The notes: generated from the letters alone by a model not told the origin. DNA of 64,000 nucleotides from Craterostigma plantagineum (GCA_027422505.1 JAPQWV010000758.1:176001-240000), one strand, 5' to 3'; positions 30,702 through 43,029 are shown, counted from the stretch's first letter. Translations and numbers: made by a program.

Positions 30702-30909
30702 TGTGGCACCACGCCTTCTACCACTCATTTCTTGACTGACTGCTATTGAAATAAAAAGGATAGAACGTGCAAAAATGCGTATAAAATTTTTCCTTTTATA
30801 TAAAGGAAATCATGATTGTACATTACAAAATCATGATTGCCTTATAAAAAGGAAAATTTTCATATGCATTTTTGCACGTTCTATAGGTGGTAGAAGGCGG
30901 GGCGCCACA
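30702..30909. repeat. Large imperfect palindrome containing the surviving end of chromovirus A 5' LTR
   Basis: TGTGGCACCACGCCTTCTACCAC at 30702 is inverted at 30887-30909 (GTGGTAGAAGGCGGGGCGCCACA). Inner arms GATAGAACGTGCAAAAATGCGTA and their inverse also pair, as does AAAATTTTTCCTTTTATA and AATCATGATTG around a short loop near 30825. The right arm ends GGCGCCACA directly before the primer site, as expected for an LTR end. The left arm is an inverted copy of the same LTR end. The rest of the 5' LTR is missing. Confidence 0.75.
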
Positions 30910-30911
30910 GG

Positions 30912-30923
30912 TGGTATCAGAGC
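30912..30923 (+). other. Primer binding site, tRNA-iMet type (chromovirus A)
   Basis: TGGTATCAGAGC, complementary to the initiator tRNA-Met 3' end, two bases after the LTR end at 30909. Confidence 0.88.
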
Positions 30924-31053
30924 TTCGGTCATAGGTTCTGTAGACTGTCCATGTACACACACTCAAAAGCACGGAAACAGCATTGCTAGTAAGCTTTTAT
31001 GTTTCTATGAATTTCATTGTGTTGCTAGGGACTATTAGGGTAGAAGACAAGAT

Positions 31054-32095
31054 ATGGGTAGAACACGACGAGAAGGTAGTGGGAGCGCAAGTAAGGCAAG
31101 GAGCCCGAAACACCTAATGATAATCGCGACACGGCGATTATACAACTCACAGAACTTGTACAACCGCAGTCCGCTCAGATCCAAGAACTGGTTCAATAAA
31201 GAATACTGGCGGACCCTCGAGTAGTGGACTTTCTCAGGCTGAGCGGGTTGAAATAGTTGGGGAAAGATTCCGCAAACTCAATCCCCCAACATTTGAAGAT
31301 GCCATTGACCCTACTTTAGTAGAAGACTGGCTAAAGACACTAGAAAGCATGTTCCAGTATAGTCGAATTTCGGAAGAAGTAATGGTTTTGTGCGCTGCCT
31401 TCCTACTGAGGGGGAGTGCCAGTCACTGGTTGGACACAATCTTGGCGTTTGAAGATCCGATCACGATGAGCTAGGATCATTTCAAAGAGCTCTTCAGAAG
31501 CAAATATTTCACTGCCCCTGTTTGAGCTCAACGCATGAATGAGTTCATCAACCTTCGCCAAGGAGTAATGACGATGGCGGAGTACATTCGAAAATTGGAA
31601 GAGTTGTCCCGATTTGCAGCTCACATGGTGAGCACTGATGCATTGAAGGTTGAACGATTCTTGGAAGGCTTGAAGTCGGAACTTTATCGAGACGTAAACA
31701 TGGCTGGACTTCAAGGAGCTATGTATGCTCAAGTTGCGGAGCATGCTCTGGTAGCTGAGCAAGCAGAGATAAGGATTATCCGAGCCCAGGAAGAGAAGGA
31801 AATTCGTGCAAGGACCCAAGTGGAGTGGGGGAATCCAAAGAAGTAATTTGTCCCTAAGAATGTCAAGCCCAATTTTCAAAATCGACCCGGACCACCCCGG
31901 CAGCCAGTACGAATCAGGGAAGACCTCCAATGACTATACCATATGTCCAAGATGCGCACGGCGACATCCGGGTTTCTGGTACTCGCAGAAGCGACCTGTT
32001 TCAAGTGTGCCAAGACAGGCCACTTCTCCAAAGCATGCTCGGAGAATGCATCCGGAAGTCAAGCACCAATTCAGGCCAGGCCACCTACGGTACCC
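31054..32095 (+). pseudogene. Chromovirus A gag
   Basis: A start codon at 31054 gives a basic N-terminus. The gag core is readable from about 31260 (RFRKLNPPTFEDAIDPTLVEDWLKTLE, SASHWLD) with stops at about 31472 and 31523. It continues in 31535-31846 (RQGVMTMAEYIRKLEELSRFA, VERFLEGLKSELYRDV). A CCHC knuckle CFKCAKTGHFSKAC lies near 32000 in another frame. Family role: particle shell and RNA packaging. Not functional. Confidence 0.85.
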
Positions 32096-35000
32096 GCTCG
32101 GGTATACACGTTGTCCTCGGAAGAAGCGGAGAACAACCCGTCCGTGGTGGCAGGTACTCCTCTCATATTAGTTGACTCATGAGCCACGCATTCATTTGCA
32201 TCTACTAACTACGTGGCGAGACTCGGGGTTACACCTAGCCTAGCTAACTATGAATATAGTGTTACCATTCCTCACGGAGCTTCGACATGAACCAACCAGA
32301 TCTTACGAAATAGCCCAGTAATATTGAGTGATAGGACCTTACCCGTTGTCCTGATAGTCATTCCGATGAATGTTTATGAAGTGATCCTTGGAATGGACTG
32401 GCTATCCAAGTACGGGGCAGTTATTGACTGTAACCGTAAGAAAGTCACATTCAACTTGGAAGATGCTAAACATTTACCTTCACGGGAATTAGCAAGAGCG
32501 GAAAGATACCTAAGATCTCGGCATCAAAAGCACAACGGCTAATCAAGGCAGGATGTGAAGCCTACCTTGTATTTGCAATGACATGAGAAGAACGCTCACC
32601 CCCGAAGTTATCCCGGTGGTACGAGAATTTCTCGATGTATTTCCCGAAGATTTGCCAGTACTTCCACCAGATCGGGAAATACAGTTCACTATCATCTTAC
32701 TACCTAGAGCTGCCCCAATTTCTAAGGCACCATACCGATTAGCTCCGGCAGAACTGAAGGAATTGAAGGAGCAACTGGATGAACTATTGCAGAAAGGGTG
32801 GTTCATGCAACCAAGCTTCTCGCCATGGGGAGCACCAGTCTTATTCGTCCAAAAGAAAGATGGATCGATGCGACTCTGCATCGATTATAGGTAGCTGAAT
32901 AAAATTACTATCAAGAACAAATATCCCCTCCCACGAATTGACGACCTATTTGATCAACTACAAGGCGCAACAGTATTTTCAAAGATAGACTTGCGATCGG
33001 GGTATCACCAGTTGAAGATTCGAGAAGAAGATATCCCAAAGACACCCTTCAGTACCCGCTATGGTCACTACGAATTCCTAGTGATGCCTTTTGGGCTGAC
33101 TAATGCACCAGCGGCGTTCATGGACTTAATGAACCATGTGTTCTAACCGTTTTTGGACAAATTCGTCATCATATTTATGATGACATTCTAATCTACTCGA
33201 AGACAAAATAAGAGCATGAGCAGCACCCGAGGACTGTCCTTGGAATATTACGTGAGAAAGTTATATGCGAAATTCAAGAAATGCGAATTCCGGCTCGATC
33301 AAGTCGCATTTCTTGGACACGTGATTTCAGGAGCGGGAATCTCTGCTGATCCCAGCAAGATCGAGCTATTAATAATTGGCCTCAATCGACGAACTTAACT
33401 AAAGTAAGGAGTTTCCTTGGTTTAGCTGAATAGAACAGGAAGTTCATAAAGGATTTCTCGAAGATTGCATCCACGCTGACGAAGCTAACGAAAAAGAACA
33501 CTCCATTCCATTGGGAGGAAGTGTGCGAACAGAGCTTTCAGGAATTGAGGAAATGGCTTACTTCGACCCTATTATTAACAATACCCACGGGGATCGGAGG
33601 CTTTTCTGTCTACAGTGATGCATAAAAAAATGGCCTGGATGTGTCCTGATGCAGAACGGAAGCGTAGTTGCATATGCTCCACGACAGCTCAAGGAATATG
33701 AAAAGAACTACCCGATGCACAATTTAGAACTTGCCGCAGTAGTCTTCGCGCTTAAAATTTGGAGGCACTACCTATACGGTGAGCGATTCGTGATTTTCAC
33801 AGACCACAAGAATCTGAAATACTTCCTCACTCAGAAGGAATTAAACATGAGGCAAAGATGGTGGCTCGAGCTTGTGAAGGACTACGACTGCATAATTAGC
33901 TATCATCCTGGAAAGGCGAATGTAGCCGCAGACGCGCTAAGTCGCAAGATCGTGAGTACGGAGTTACAAAGGCTCGAAGTAGAAATAATACAAGTGGCCG
34001 AGATCGAAAAAGATTAGCGGCGTTAACTCTTCAACCCATTTTGATGCAACGAATCACAAAGGCGCAAGAAAACGTTGAACTATACTTGAAAGTGAAAGAA
34101 ACGCCACCACAACAAAGGCCAGCAGAATATGAGGTATGAGAAGATGGAAACCTGTACTACAGACATCGATTATATGTTCCAGATGACACGGAGCTTCAAA
34201 AAATGATTATGACAGAAGCACATGCCACGGTTTACTCACTTCACCCCGGAGCAGTGAAGATGTATAGAGACTTACGATGCAACTATTGGTGGCTAGGCAT
34301 GAAAAGAGAAATTGCGACGTTTGTAAGCTAATGCCTGACGTGCCAGCAGATTAAGGCGGAACACCAACGATCGGTGGGAAGTTTACAATCCCTGCCAGTA
34401 CCCGAATGGAAGTGGGAAAACATTACGATGGACTTCGTTGTCGGCTTGCCGAGAACTGTGAAAGGCCACGACGCTATTTGGGTCATCGTCGACAAAATGA
34501 CCAAGTCTGCTCACTTTCTGCCGATCAGCTCAGCGTTTTCCCTGGAATGATATGCAGAACTATACATTCAAGAAATAGTACGACTCCGGAGTCCCAATTT
34601 CGATCGTTTCTGACCGTGATTCGAGATTCTTATCCAAATTCTGGATGAGCCTACAAAAGGCCATGGGAGCCAAGCTATCCTTCAGTACCGCCTATCATCC
34701 CCAAACTAATGGGCAGTCAGAACGAACCATCCAGACACTGGAAGACATGTTGAGAGCCTGCGTGCTCGACTTAAAGGGAAATTGGAGCCGCTATCTTCTA
34801 CTAATTGAGTTTTCATACAATAACAGCTACCATGCCACGATTGGAATGGCTCCATACGAGGCCTTATATGGACGCAGGTGTAGATCTCCAATCCATTGGG
34901 ATGAAATAGGAGAACGGGCAATATTAGGCCCCGCTATGGTACAAGAAATGATGGATGCCATCACAAAGATACAAGCAAGAATGAAGACGGCCCAAAGTAG

Positions 35001-35467
35001 ATAGAAAAGTTATGCGAACTAGAAAAGACCATTGGAATTCAAGATAGACGACTGGGTATTTTTTAAAGTGTCACCAATGAAAGGCGTAAAGCGGTTCGGA
35101 AAAAAGGGTAAGTTGAGCCCGAGGTACATAGGACCATTCCGAATCCTTATGAAAGTTGGCGAAATAGCATATCAGCTTGAATTACCAGCTTCGCTAGCCC
35201 AAGTACATGACGTCTTTCAACGTTGCGAAAATACGTTGCAGATCCCAGTCACATGTTAAGTGAAAAATTTCCGCATCAACATCTCAAGCCCGATTTAAGT
35301 TACGAAGGTAGGCCCGTGGAAATTTTAATGCATGAGGTGAAACATTATGAAATAAAGAAATTCCATTAGTCAAGGTGCTATGGCAGAATCAGTCCAGGGA
35401 GGAAGCTACATGGGAATGCGAGGATGACATGAAAAATAGCTACCCTGAGCTATTTCTCCCTGCTTGA
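32096..35467 (+). pseudogene. Chromovirus A pol (protease, RT, RNase H, integrase, chromodomain-like end)
   Basis: Protease: the catalytic triplet reads Asp-Ser-stop near 32173-32181 (TGA in place of a Gly codon), followed by ATHSF and later [48 protein letters not shown] (then a stop at 32892), [13 protein letters not shown] and [11 protein letters not shown]; a missing base near 33175 destroys the catalytic FIDD. RNase H: 33649-34016, ending [15 protein letters not shown]. Integrase: zinc-binding part HPGAVKMYRDL...[11 protein letters not shown] with a stop near 34330, core ITMDFVVGLP, and [24 protein letters not shown] at 34680-34750. The C-terminal part [11 protein letters not shown] is followed by a chromodomain-like block with EEATWECEDDM, ending TGA at 35465-35467. 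Too damaged to work. Confidence 0.9.
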
Positions 35468-35486
35468 TTTGGGGGGCAAAATCCCT

Positions 35487-35501
35487 TTTAAAGGGGGAGG
35501 A
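35487..35501 (+). other. Polypurine tract of chromovirus A
   Basis: TTTTAAAGGGGGAGGA sits immediately before the LTR start TGTAATACCC at 35502. Confidence 0.85.
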
Positions 35502-35670
35502 TGTAATACCCGAGTCCCGTAAGTAAGCTGGCCAATAAATTTGCATGTATATATATATATATATTATGTGATTAGATGACTGCATATATGTGTCTACAAG
35601 GTTTCATGCCGCGTCTTTTGCAGCTTTATATGTGCATATGTGTTAATTGGTTAGTTGGAAATATCGAAAC
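35502..35670 (+). repeat. 3' LTR of chromovirus A, truncated by insertion
   Basis: Starts TGTAATACCCGAG after the polypurine tract. After 169 bases the sequence changes to the LTR of the element inserted at 35671. The rest of this LTR should resume beyond the right edge of the window. An AT microsatellite lies at about 35550-35566. Confidence 0.8.
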
Positions 35671-36022
35671 TGTTAGGTCCTGAATTATTAACTCTATGAT
35701 CCTAGACTCGAATTCTTAAGTTTACGATTTAGAATTGTTCAACTTTACCTCACGATCGAAAATTTACTATTGAGTTCGAGAGAGAATGTCGCTTAGAGTG
35801 AGAAGATTTCTTGTATTTCTCCCTCTAGAAATCGAATTGCAAGCCTTTCGGATCAATTTCTCAAATCTTCTCTATTAAGCACAACGTTTGTACATCTTCT
35901 TATACCAAACATACTTGGTATAAATAACAAACTAAGTCCTAAACTAAGTACAATTACAATAAAAGCCCTAATCTACGAAGACAGCTAATTAAATCATAGC
36001 ACAACTAAAATCGTATTCTACA
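35671..36022 (-). repeat. 3' LTR (352 bp) of the copia-like accessory-ORF element
   Basis: On the + strand it runs TGTTAGGTCC to TTCTACA, i.e. TGTAGAA...CTAACA on the - strand. The flank before it is GAAAC (35666-35670), the expected target duplication whose partner is outside the window. A near-palindrome TATACCAA-N6-TTGGTATA lies at 35901-35922, and ACGATCGAAAATTTA near 35752 repeats a word found in this element's leader. Confidence 0.8.
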
Positions 36023-39000
36023 TTCTTCCCCTTTGTGCTTGATTTCTCTTTCGCCTGTCTGTCCTCGTCGGGCATAATACGACATGCGCAAGCCTAGCGC
36101 ATGCTCGAAATTCCTGAGTGTATTCCTCAGCTCCAATCGCTCCTCGATATCATCAAGCAATTCCATCAGGAGCGGCTGTTCTCTCACGAACCTATGGATC
36201 CTCAGCATCGTTTCTCTGTTGATCTCTTCCAACCGTTTCTCTATGTTTTGCCTGATGACTTTGAGTGTCCCATCACAAAACTTATGTACTTCAGTCTTCA
36301 ACATCAACATAACCTTCTTAGCAATCGGATTGTGGTAGGTGATGCCTAGGATTGAGCTGATGTGCACGTGATTTTGGGAAGTCCTTCGATCTCATGTCCC
36401 TTGTTGAGCGGTACGGTCATGTTGACCTTCTTCATGTTGCTCTCCAGAGCCATCTGAAGGTCGTGTGCGGCGAAGTACTTGACTTGGCGCATCATGAACG
36501 GTAGAGTCCCTCGAGTCCTTCTTTCTTGATGAAGCCTTATGAACCCTTGTACTTCTCCACATACAGCTGGTAGAGGTTATACACCTCCTCGACAGGGAGG
36601 TACGGTAGGTCGCTCTGGCTTAATTCTTCTCGAGTCCCGTCCACTCGCTCGATGGCGTAGTACGGTGTTGTAAGTCCTTCTTTGGCACAGAAGACGCTGA
36701 ATAACTGACATATGGTAGATAGACTCTTATAGTGGCTCTTGGCTTGTGCTTTGGTCATCGCCAGTCTTATGTTCGGTCCAAGGTGGGTCAACATCCAGAG
36801 ATACGTCATTCTCTTTTGCTGATCCCAGTGAGAGATCCCTCTGAGCTCGAACTCATTCGGCTTCTTGACTTTGTCTGGTGACATCCAAATGTGTTCTCGA
36901 ATTTCTTCAAGGAAGGGAATTTCGATTATGATGTTCTCCCATGGCGTGGTGATCCGAACGGTCCCTGGCATTTGTCTTGTGGGGGAAACCGGTCGTTGTG
37001 CAATTAACTCCGGAAGCCTTGGGAGCTCTTGTTCGTGGTCTTCACCTTCTTGAAGTTCTTCATCTTCTATCAGCACAAGGTCCACCGAAGCTTGCTGTAA
37101 GAACTGCGAACGTCCTTAAGCCGTTGTCTCCGATGCTCGTCGGACATGGAACGAGTCATCCGCTGTCCTTCGAATATGTACTTGTCGAGGAACACATGGG
37201 GTTGACACCATGTCCTGAGGGTCCCGACTGGTTTGGAGCAGCTAAGGGAGTAACTTGAGTCTGCGCTAGGGCTACGAGCATGGCGATACTTGCTTATTCT
37301 TTCGAAGCAAGGGGCTTGTGAGAGTCGTTGGTGAGGGCGGAGGCGTCCTTAGGGTAAAGGTTGGTGGGTCGGTTAGGGTTATATCAGTGGTGCGGTGCGT
37401 GGTGGTGGTGCGGTGCGTGGTGGTTGTTTGGGTGGTGGGTTGTGAGGTTTCAGCGGCTGCAGTGCTTGTCTGCGTCGCGCCCGAGCCTTGTCTTTGACTT
37501 CTAGTCATGATCCTATGCCTTTTCTCCCACTCATGATGACCTTTATCATCTGGGTCGTCATGTCGACGTTTGGAGTGAGAGTCTTGGCCTCGGCATGATT
37601 CGGTAGGATCAGGACGGTCCACGAGACGTCTGGAGAGATCTTCTTCTTCGGGCGTTCGTGTGGTCAGCTCAAGTAGGCGGGCGACCAAAATAGAGAGGAG
37701 GTCGCTGATGGGTACGGTAGCAGGGTGTATGAGGTTGTGTGTGAGGATGGGTGTGGCGATGGGGAAGGGTTGTGTAGGTTGTGGGTGTGAGGATAGGTTG
37801 TGATGAAGACGGCTCGGAGACGGGTGCTTTCCCACGATCTTGGCGGGACGTCTCGATGGCATTTTGCACGCTCTCCATGATTTTATCTTTGAAAGATGTC
37901 AATGCTGCGGAGAGAGCGGCCTGTAGATGATCTTCGGTCACAGATGGGACCGACGCGTCCGTCGATGAAGGACTAGGTCAACCAATGTCGCATGTTGACA
38001 ACCCTTGAGCAGAGACCAGCTCTTCAAGTTGGCTCGTAGTCACTTGATGTTGTGACTGTTTGAGACTTCCACCCAATCCTTGAGTCGAATCACGGAGATT
38101 CTCCTCTATGGATGTTGTTGCAGGTTCAGATTGAACCTGCGTATTAGACACGGTTGGGGGGCCAATAAAGATTGGAAGCTGGATTTCGGCCTCAGTACTT
38201 GGAGTGATGACTGGCACTGCGTCTGATGTGGTGGTGATGGAGGTAAAGAGGGACTCAAGTTGGATACTTAACCGCCATGGAGTCCGTCTTATGAGTAGGA
38301 TCTCTTCATCGGACTCGGTGTCTGATGAGGTAGCCGGGTGAAAGGAAGGTTCACGTGCATCATCCTCTCCGGCTTGTTCCGTCACCTCAGGCTCGTTGGG
38401 CTGAATCGTGGAGATGAGAGCCTCGGTTTCTGGCGTTGTAGCCAGTGGAGGTGAGTTGTGCCCCGTTTCTGCTCCGGACTGTGTTGCTTGTTGTAGGATC
38501 TCCTCAAGCGATCCTTGGAACACGCTGACAACGATGGACACTTCAGCTCCTAGAGGTTGTTGTGGAGCCTCTAGTTCCAACTCTTCTGCCACAACGTCAA
38601 TCGACGTGGCATCTTTATCAGGTATTTGTATTACCTGAGTTGGAGGCTCCTGTTCTAGCTTCTCGGCCACCTGGTCTATCAGTTCGACCTCAGGGCTAGG
38701 TGGTTGCTGATGGTGAGGAGGGCTCACATGGAAGTCTGTCGGGGGCTCTCTAATCATCTGTTCGGTAAGATGATTGTCCCGGCAGAATCTTTGGCATTCG
38801 ACCGAGGGGTCGGCAATCGCAATAGCTCGAACAAAATGGCCATGGACGGCTGGTCCAAATATGTAAGCTTTGGGTTGTTGAAAAATTTGAGCCGAGGTGG
38901 TTGGTAATTTCCTTCAGGAGGTAGACGAAGGATGCTCTACTCGTGAATCTATATAAATTGTCGGATAATGACTGATAACCATCTGGCATACGGTACATTC

Positions 39001-39615
39001 TTTGATCTCTTGTTTTCTCGCTGTCTGATCTGTTCAGCTAAGTCATTCCAGATCAGTTGAGCAAAATCGTAATTTTGCGAGAACGCAATCCCGTGCAAAA
39101 TTCTGAGAATGTTGTCGTTTCCTTTGTCGAAGCCTGCGTGCTCTGGGGAGAGACACTTGTTGATAATTCGAAACAGTGTCTTCTAGGCGTGCGGGTGCGG
39201 TTGCTCTGGACTTGGGCAAGCTTAGTGAGCGGCGGGCGGTATCTCATCTGAAGGAAATCACGCACCATCTCTGCATCCGTGGGCAGATGGTCATAGTTGT
39301 GGTTGAATGGTAAGTCCAAGGCGAGGCCAAGATCATCCTTGCTGAAGCTGATGTGCCTCGTCCCAATCACCGTGGCGAATCGGTATGTGCCGTCAACTAT
39401 GAGGCTTTTGATCATCCCCAAAACTGTTGAAGGTAGACCGTCGATACTGAGGCCGTCACTGTAAGAGCATGCCAGAGGGGATGGGCTTGGAGTATTGACA
39501 TTATAATTTCGTCAGGGTACCGAAAGGTGGTCGTGTCGAGCTGGAAGTTAGTGTCTGGTACACTACGGTACATATTGTGGTCGTAAATATGGTCATAAGC
39601 TGGATAATGTGCCAT
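36005..39615 (-). pseudogene. Long accessory ORF of the copia-like element, frameshifted
   Basis: On the - strand the ATG at 39615 starts MAHYPAYDHIYDHNMY, followed by PDEIIMSILQAHPLWHALT and YLQQFWG, then TYRFATVIGTRHISFSKDDLGLALDLP. This resembles accessory proteins of plant LTR elements with DEI...HPL...QFW and a downstream ...LGLP core, recalled from Asteraceae retroelement annotations and not verified. Next is a Pro/Ser/Thr/Glu-rich disordered stretch (38757-37978 and 37941-37272, with PPTTTHR-like repeats). Then comes a domain at 37085-36537 (PWENIIIEIPFLEEIREHIWMSP, RMTYLWMLTHLGPNIRLAM) and a charged helical end (36367-36005). The frame changes at about 39415, 39200, 38990-38750, 37970 and 36530, so the copy is broken. 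No protease, RT or integrase motif is present. Function unknown. Confidence 0.6.
36023..36040 (-). other. Polypurine tract of the accessory-ORF element
   Basis: On the - strand AAGCACAAAGGGGAAGAA lies directly before the LTR start TGTAGAATACG. Confidence 0.75.
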
Positions 39616-39999
39616 CTGAAATTAGACAATTTAGAAAAACAAATCATTAGTCCAAAACTTGATTTGAGTCGAAATTTGAATTTATCAAACCATAGTAATG
39701 AATCTTGTCATTGCATGTTTGACAAGTTTATAATTGAAATCATGAATCTGCACATGGGTTATACGAAGTGAATTATTCAAAAGTATGACATTTTCGACAT
39801 ATGTATATATATAGATCATGTAAGTTTAGTCGAAAATATTCTAAGTGTTGAAATAGTAAAATCAGGCACTGTTCACTCCGTTCTTTTTATCGCCCGAGAA
39901 TTGATATTCTCAATTTGATTTCCTAAGTGCGAATTTTGAATTTGAATCTCTGTACTATATTGCGATCGGAAATTTTATTCGTTAAGTTTCGCTACAGTG
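39616..39999 (-). other. Leader segment of the accessory-ORF element, part 1
   Basis: No coding. It carries GCGATCGGAAATTTTATTCG near 39961, the same word family as the leader beyond 61421, which ties the two flanks of chromovirus B together. Confidence 0.55.
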
Positions 40000-40004
40000 A
40001 AAAG

Positions 40005-43000
40005 TGTAGCGCCCCGTTTCCTATTACCTTTTTATGCAGCAATAAAATATTCATATAAAATTTTTCGCGATTTCCATAACCATTTCCTTTAATAAAAACG
40101 GGTGCGTACATCCGATCTAGTTCCTTTCCCAATAATGTACATATATGTACCTATCATACGAGTCACAAAATGTAACAATCTTAAACCGTTTCTATTCTAT
40201 ATGCTAACGATGAACCAGAGGGGAGCAGGAGGAGAGCGTAGTTGGCCAACCTTGAATCCATGCTTTATGATATGCTTTCTACGCAGCCTGCTAATTATCT
40301 ACAACAACTGTGAAGACACCGATTCAGAGTATGATCGCAACATGTTAACTAATAACATACAAGTAATAAAGTAAGCAGTAGTTCATCCATTTTCGTAAAT
40401 ACCATAACCATTTTCAATCATGAAATCATCGTTCACATAATCGTCATTCATACGATCTGTAGATCACATGCCATTCTATATGTCCGTTTATTTTGATACT
40501 CCCGTTATAGACTAGCTAGACTGTACTGTACGCCCAGTCGGCGCCCATGCATGGGACTCTGTCAATACTGTAAATATATTATGTGCCTGTACAGGACTCT
40601 GTCATCCCCCGATTTGAAGGGAAGTAACTGTCATCCCCCTGATTTGGAGGGAAGTATGCCGTAGCATCCGTATCGTACCGTCCGTAGTCGTAGCAGTCAT
40701 AACGGTTTCTCCTTTCGTTTATATGTATGCAATGCTATATAAAATACTTAATATACCACATAATCATATAAAGGCACTTTATGGTCACGTAATTCACATC
40801 GATCCGTAAATAACATGTAAAGCCTATATTAGTCAATTAATTCACATAAAGCATCTAAACACATAAGGCACATAAAGTACATGTTGCAAATCATACTCAC
40901 AAGTTTCGCCTATTTTTTCCGCTCGCTTAAGCGACCTTGTCGTTGCCCTTATCGGACTCCTGACCTATACAATTATTTTATCCGTAAATACAAAATTCCT
41001 ATAATGGTATGCGTGCGTGATATGCATGCATACTTTATTATGCATGATTGTTCCTTATCCGTAGCCTTTACCAGAAACCCTAATTTATTTTATATCAAAA
41101 CCCTAATATTTTATGTGATATTGGAATTCCTTATATCTGTATCATAATTCTTTTTTTATTTCAACTAATTAACTAACAAATATTCTAATCTTATTTTATC
41201 TTGGGCCATGTTCGATTATTAGTTTAATTTCTGTGATAGGATCTCGAAGTATGACATAAAGGATTTCGAAATATACCATAGAGGATTTCGAAACATATGT
41301 CGACATTTTCTTAACTAAATGCCGAAACCTATGTCGAAGGTGATATCGAGATCTTTGAGTTTCAATTGGACAATATATATATCGACATCTTCTATCTACT
41401 TGAATTTTAAAATCTTGAAACATAGCTTGACATCACAGCTCGATATCTTAGCTCGGAATCTACACTCATTGACATCTTAATAGTATATGTCGAGATCTTT
41501 AAGATCTAATACATGTCGAAATCTAGTATCTCGAGATCTCTGGGAAAATGTCGAAGTCTTATGAAGCAATGTCGAGATCATCAATTGAGGAAAATGTCGA
41601 GATCTTTTCTTGATATCAAATGTCGAGTGTAAGTAATCATCCTTATACATCTCGTCATCATTATATATCGAGATTTGTGTAATTTATTGGAATTCTTAAG
41701 AACATGATAGAATTCCATCTAAAACTTCTAAATCCTTACTATCGAAACTCTCTAACATTATTCACTCACCTTATCATTAAAATATATAAAACTACGTTCA
41801 TGTTTTAAAGACTATTAACACTTATAATATTTAGAAACCCTAGCATTTTAGGTTAGAAGATCGTTCTTCAAGATCAAAATAAATATCAATAAAACCTCAT
41901 ACATGTATAAACTCTAAAAATCTAAAATCAATATAAACATGGTTTGAAGAACCTCTCATACTTATCAGTATTTCCTAATATGATTATTTCGTGATTAAAA
42001 CATGAATTCAACGCAAGGAATCATACCCCTTTTTAACACTCTGAAACAAAACTTCATGAAAGCTTCTCCTAATTATCAATATTGAAACTTTCTTTTACTT
42101 AACATAAATCGTAAAAGTCGTAGTATAATAATTAGACCTATAAATATTTCGACTCTCAAGAACTATTCCTACTTGCTAATACTTTAATCAATCATGGTAG
42201 ACAAAGAATTTCTTACCTTCCTTTTTCTTAAGTCGGATGAGTTTTTGTTTCTTTTCAATCCTTAGCTTTCGAAAGTGAGGAAGGTAACATGAACTATTCC
42301 CTCATTACTTATCTTATTATTTGCGTGTTGAAATAAGAAAATGACGTCAACATATATTTTATCAAACTTATCTTCTTCTTATGAAATGTTGGTTATATTA
42401 TTATTATTATTTTCCCTTATCGTTCCTTTATCATTAAGTTTTCATAAGCAAACTTCGAGATCCTTTATCGAGAAATATGATTCTCGAAACTAAGTATGTA
42501 TGGTGAAGTTTAGGTTTTCGATATCTATCTTTAGGAAATCTCGAAATCGTTTAAATGAAGAATTTCGAAGCCTTCATTGAATAAGTCTCGACATCTTTGA
42601 GGGAAACATTTCGAAGTCTTTATTAATAAATCTCGAAATCTTTTTAAGAAAAGTTCGACATTATACTGAAGGCTTTCGAACTTTTTCTTTAACCATACTT
42701 AATTATCATTTAAATATTTCTTCTATTTTAAAGAACCTCAAGAATATCATTAAACTCCCTAAATTTATTTAAGTACTTTAATTAATATATACCAAGTTCC
42801 TCAAAACCTGAGAAAACCCTAGAAATTTCATATATAGAAAATTCCAACTTCCGTAACATTCATTTCCTTACCACTTGTATTTCTTTAAGAACCTAGGACT
42901 ATAATACTTTAAATACCTTATTCTATCTATACCTCTATTTTAAAATTACTTATATGAATGCATGAATTTATGTAAATGCATGAAATTATGATATGAGGTT

Positions 43001-43013
43001 TCGGTTCCTGACA
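40005..43013 (-). repeat. 3' LTR of chromovirus B
   Basis: 3009 bp. It is very AT-rich and without genes; ORFs such as 40102-40374 recur in the other LTR only because the LTRs are copies. Two clusters of TCGARATCTT / TCGACAT-type words lie at about 41238-41660 and 42450-42665. It differs from the other LTR at scattered single bases and small indels, for example near 40090, 40246, 40370 and 40575. Confidence 0.95.
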
Positions 43014-43029
43014 ATTCTCTCCCCCTTTT
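43014..43029 (-). other. Polypurine tract of chromovirus B
   Basis: ATTCTCTCCCCCTTTT on the + strand is AAAAGGGGGAGAGAAT on the - strand, directly before the LTR start TGTCAGGAACC. Confidence 0.88.

Larger units (their letters stand above)
30702..35670 (+). mobile_element. Old Tekay-like chromovirus A (Ty3/gypsy), heavily mutated
   Basis: The order is LTR end, tRNA-iMet primer site, gag, protease, RT, RNase H, integrase, chromodomain-like end, polypurine tract and the start of a 3' LTR (TGTAATACCCGAG at 35502). RT before integrase places it in Ty3/gypsy; the C-terminal chromodomain-like block and sequence similarity to chromovirus B suggest the Tekay (Del) clade. Stops and frameshifts occur throughout. 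Its 3' LTR is cut at 35670 by the next insertion, making it the oldest layer of the right-hand nest. Confidence 0.88.

Noticed and set aside
37669..37941. Frame overlapping the accessory ORF, rich in Thr/His/Pro
   Set aside because: A C-rich repeat gives open frames on both registers; one of them continues the accessory protein and no independent gene is indicated.
40102..40374. A 90-codon ORF conserved at two places (also 58510-58782), as if under selection
   Set aside because: Both lie at the same position in the two LTRs of one element; the match is the LTR duplication, and the protein looks like no family.
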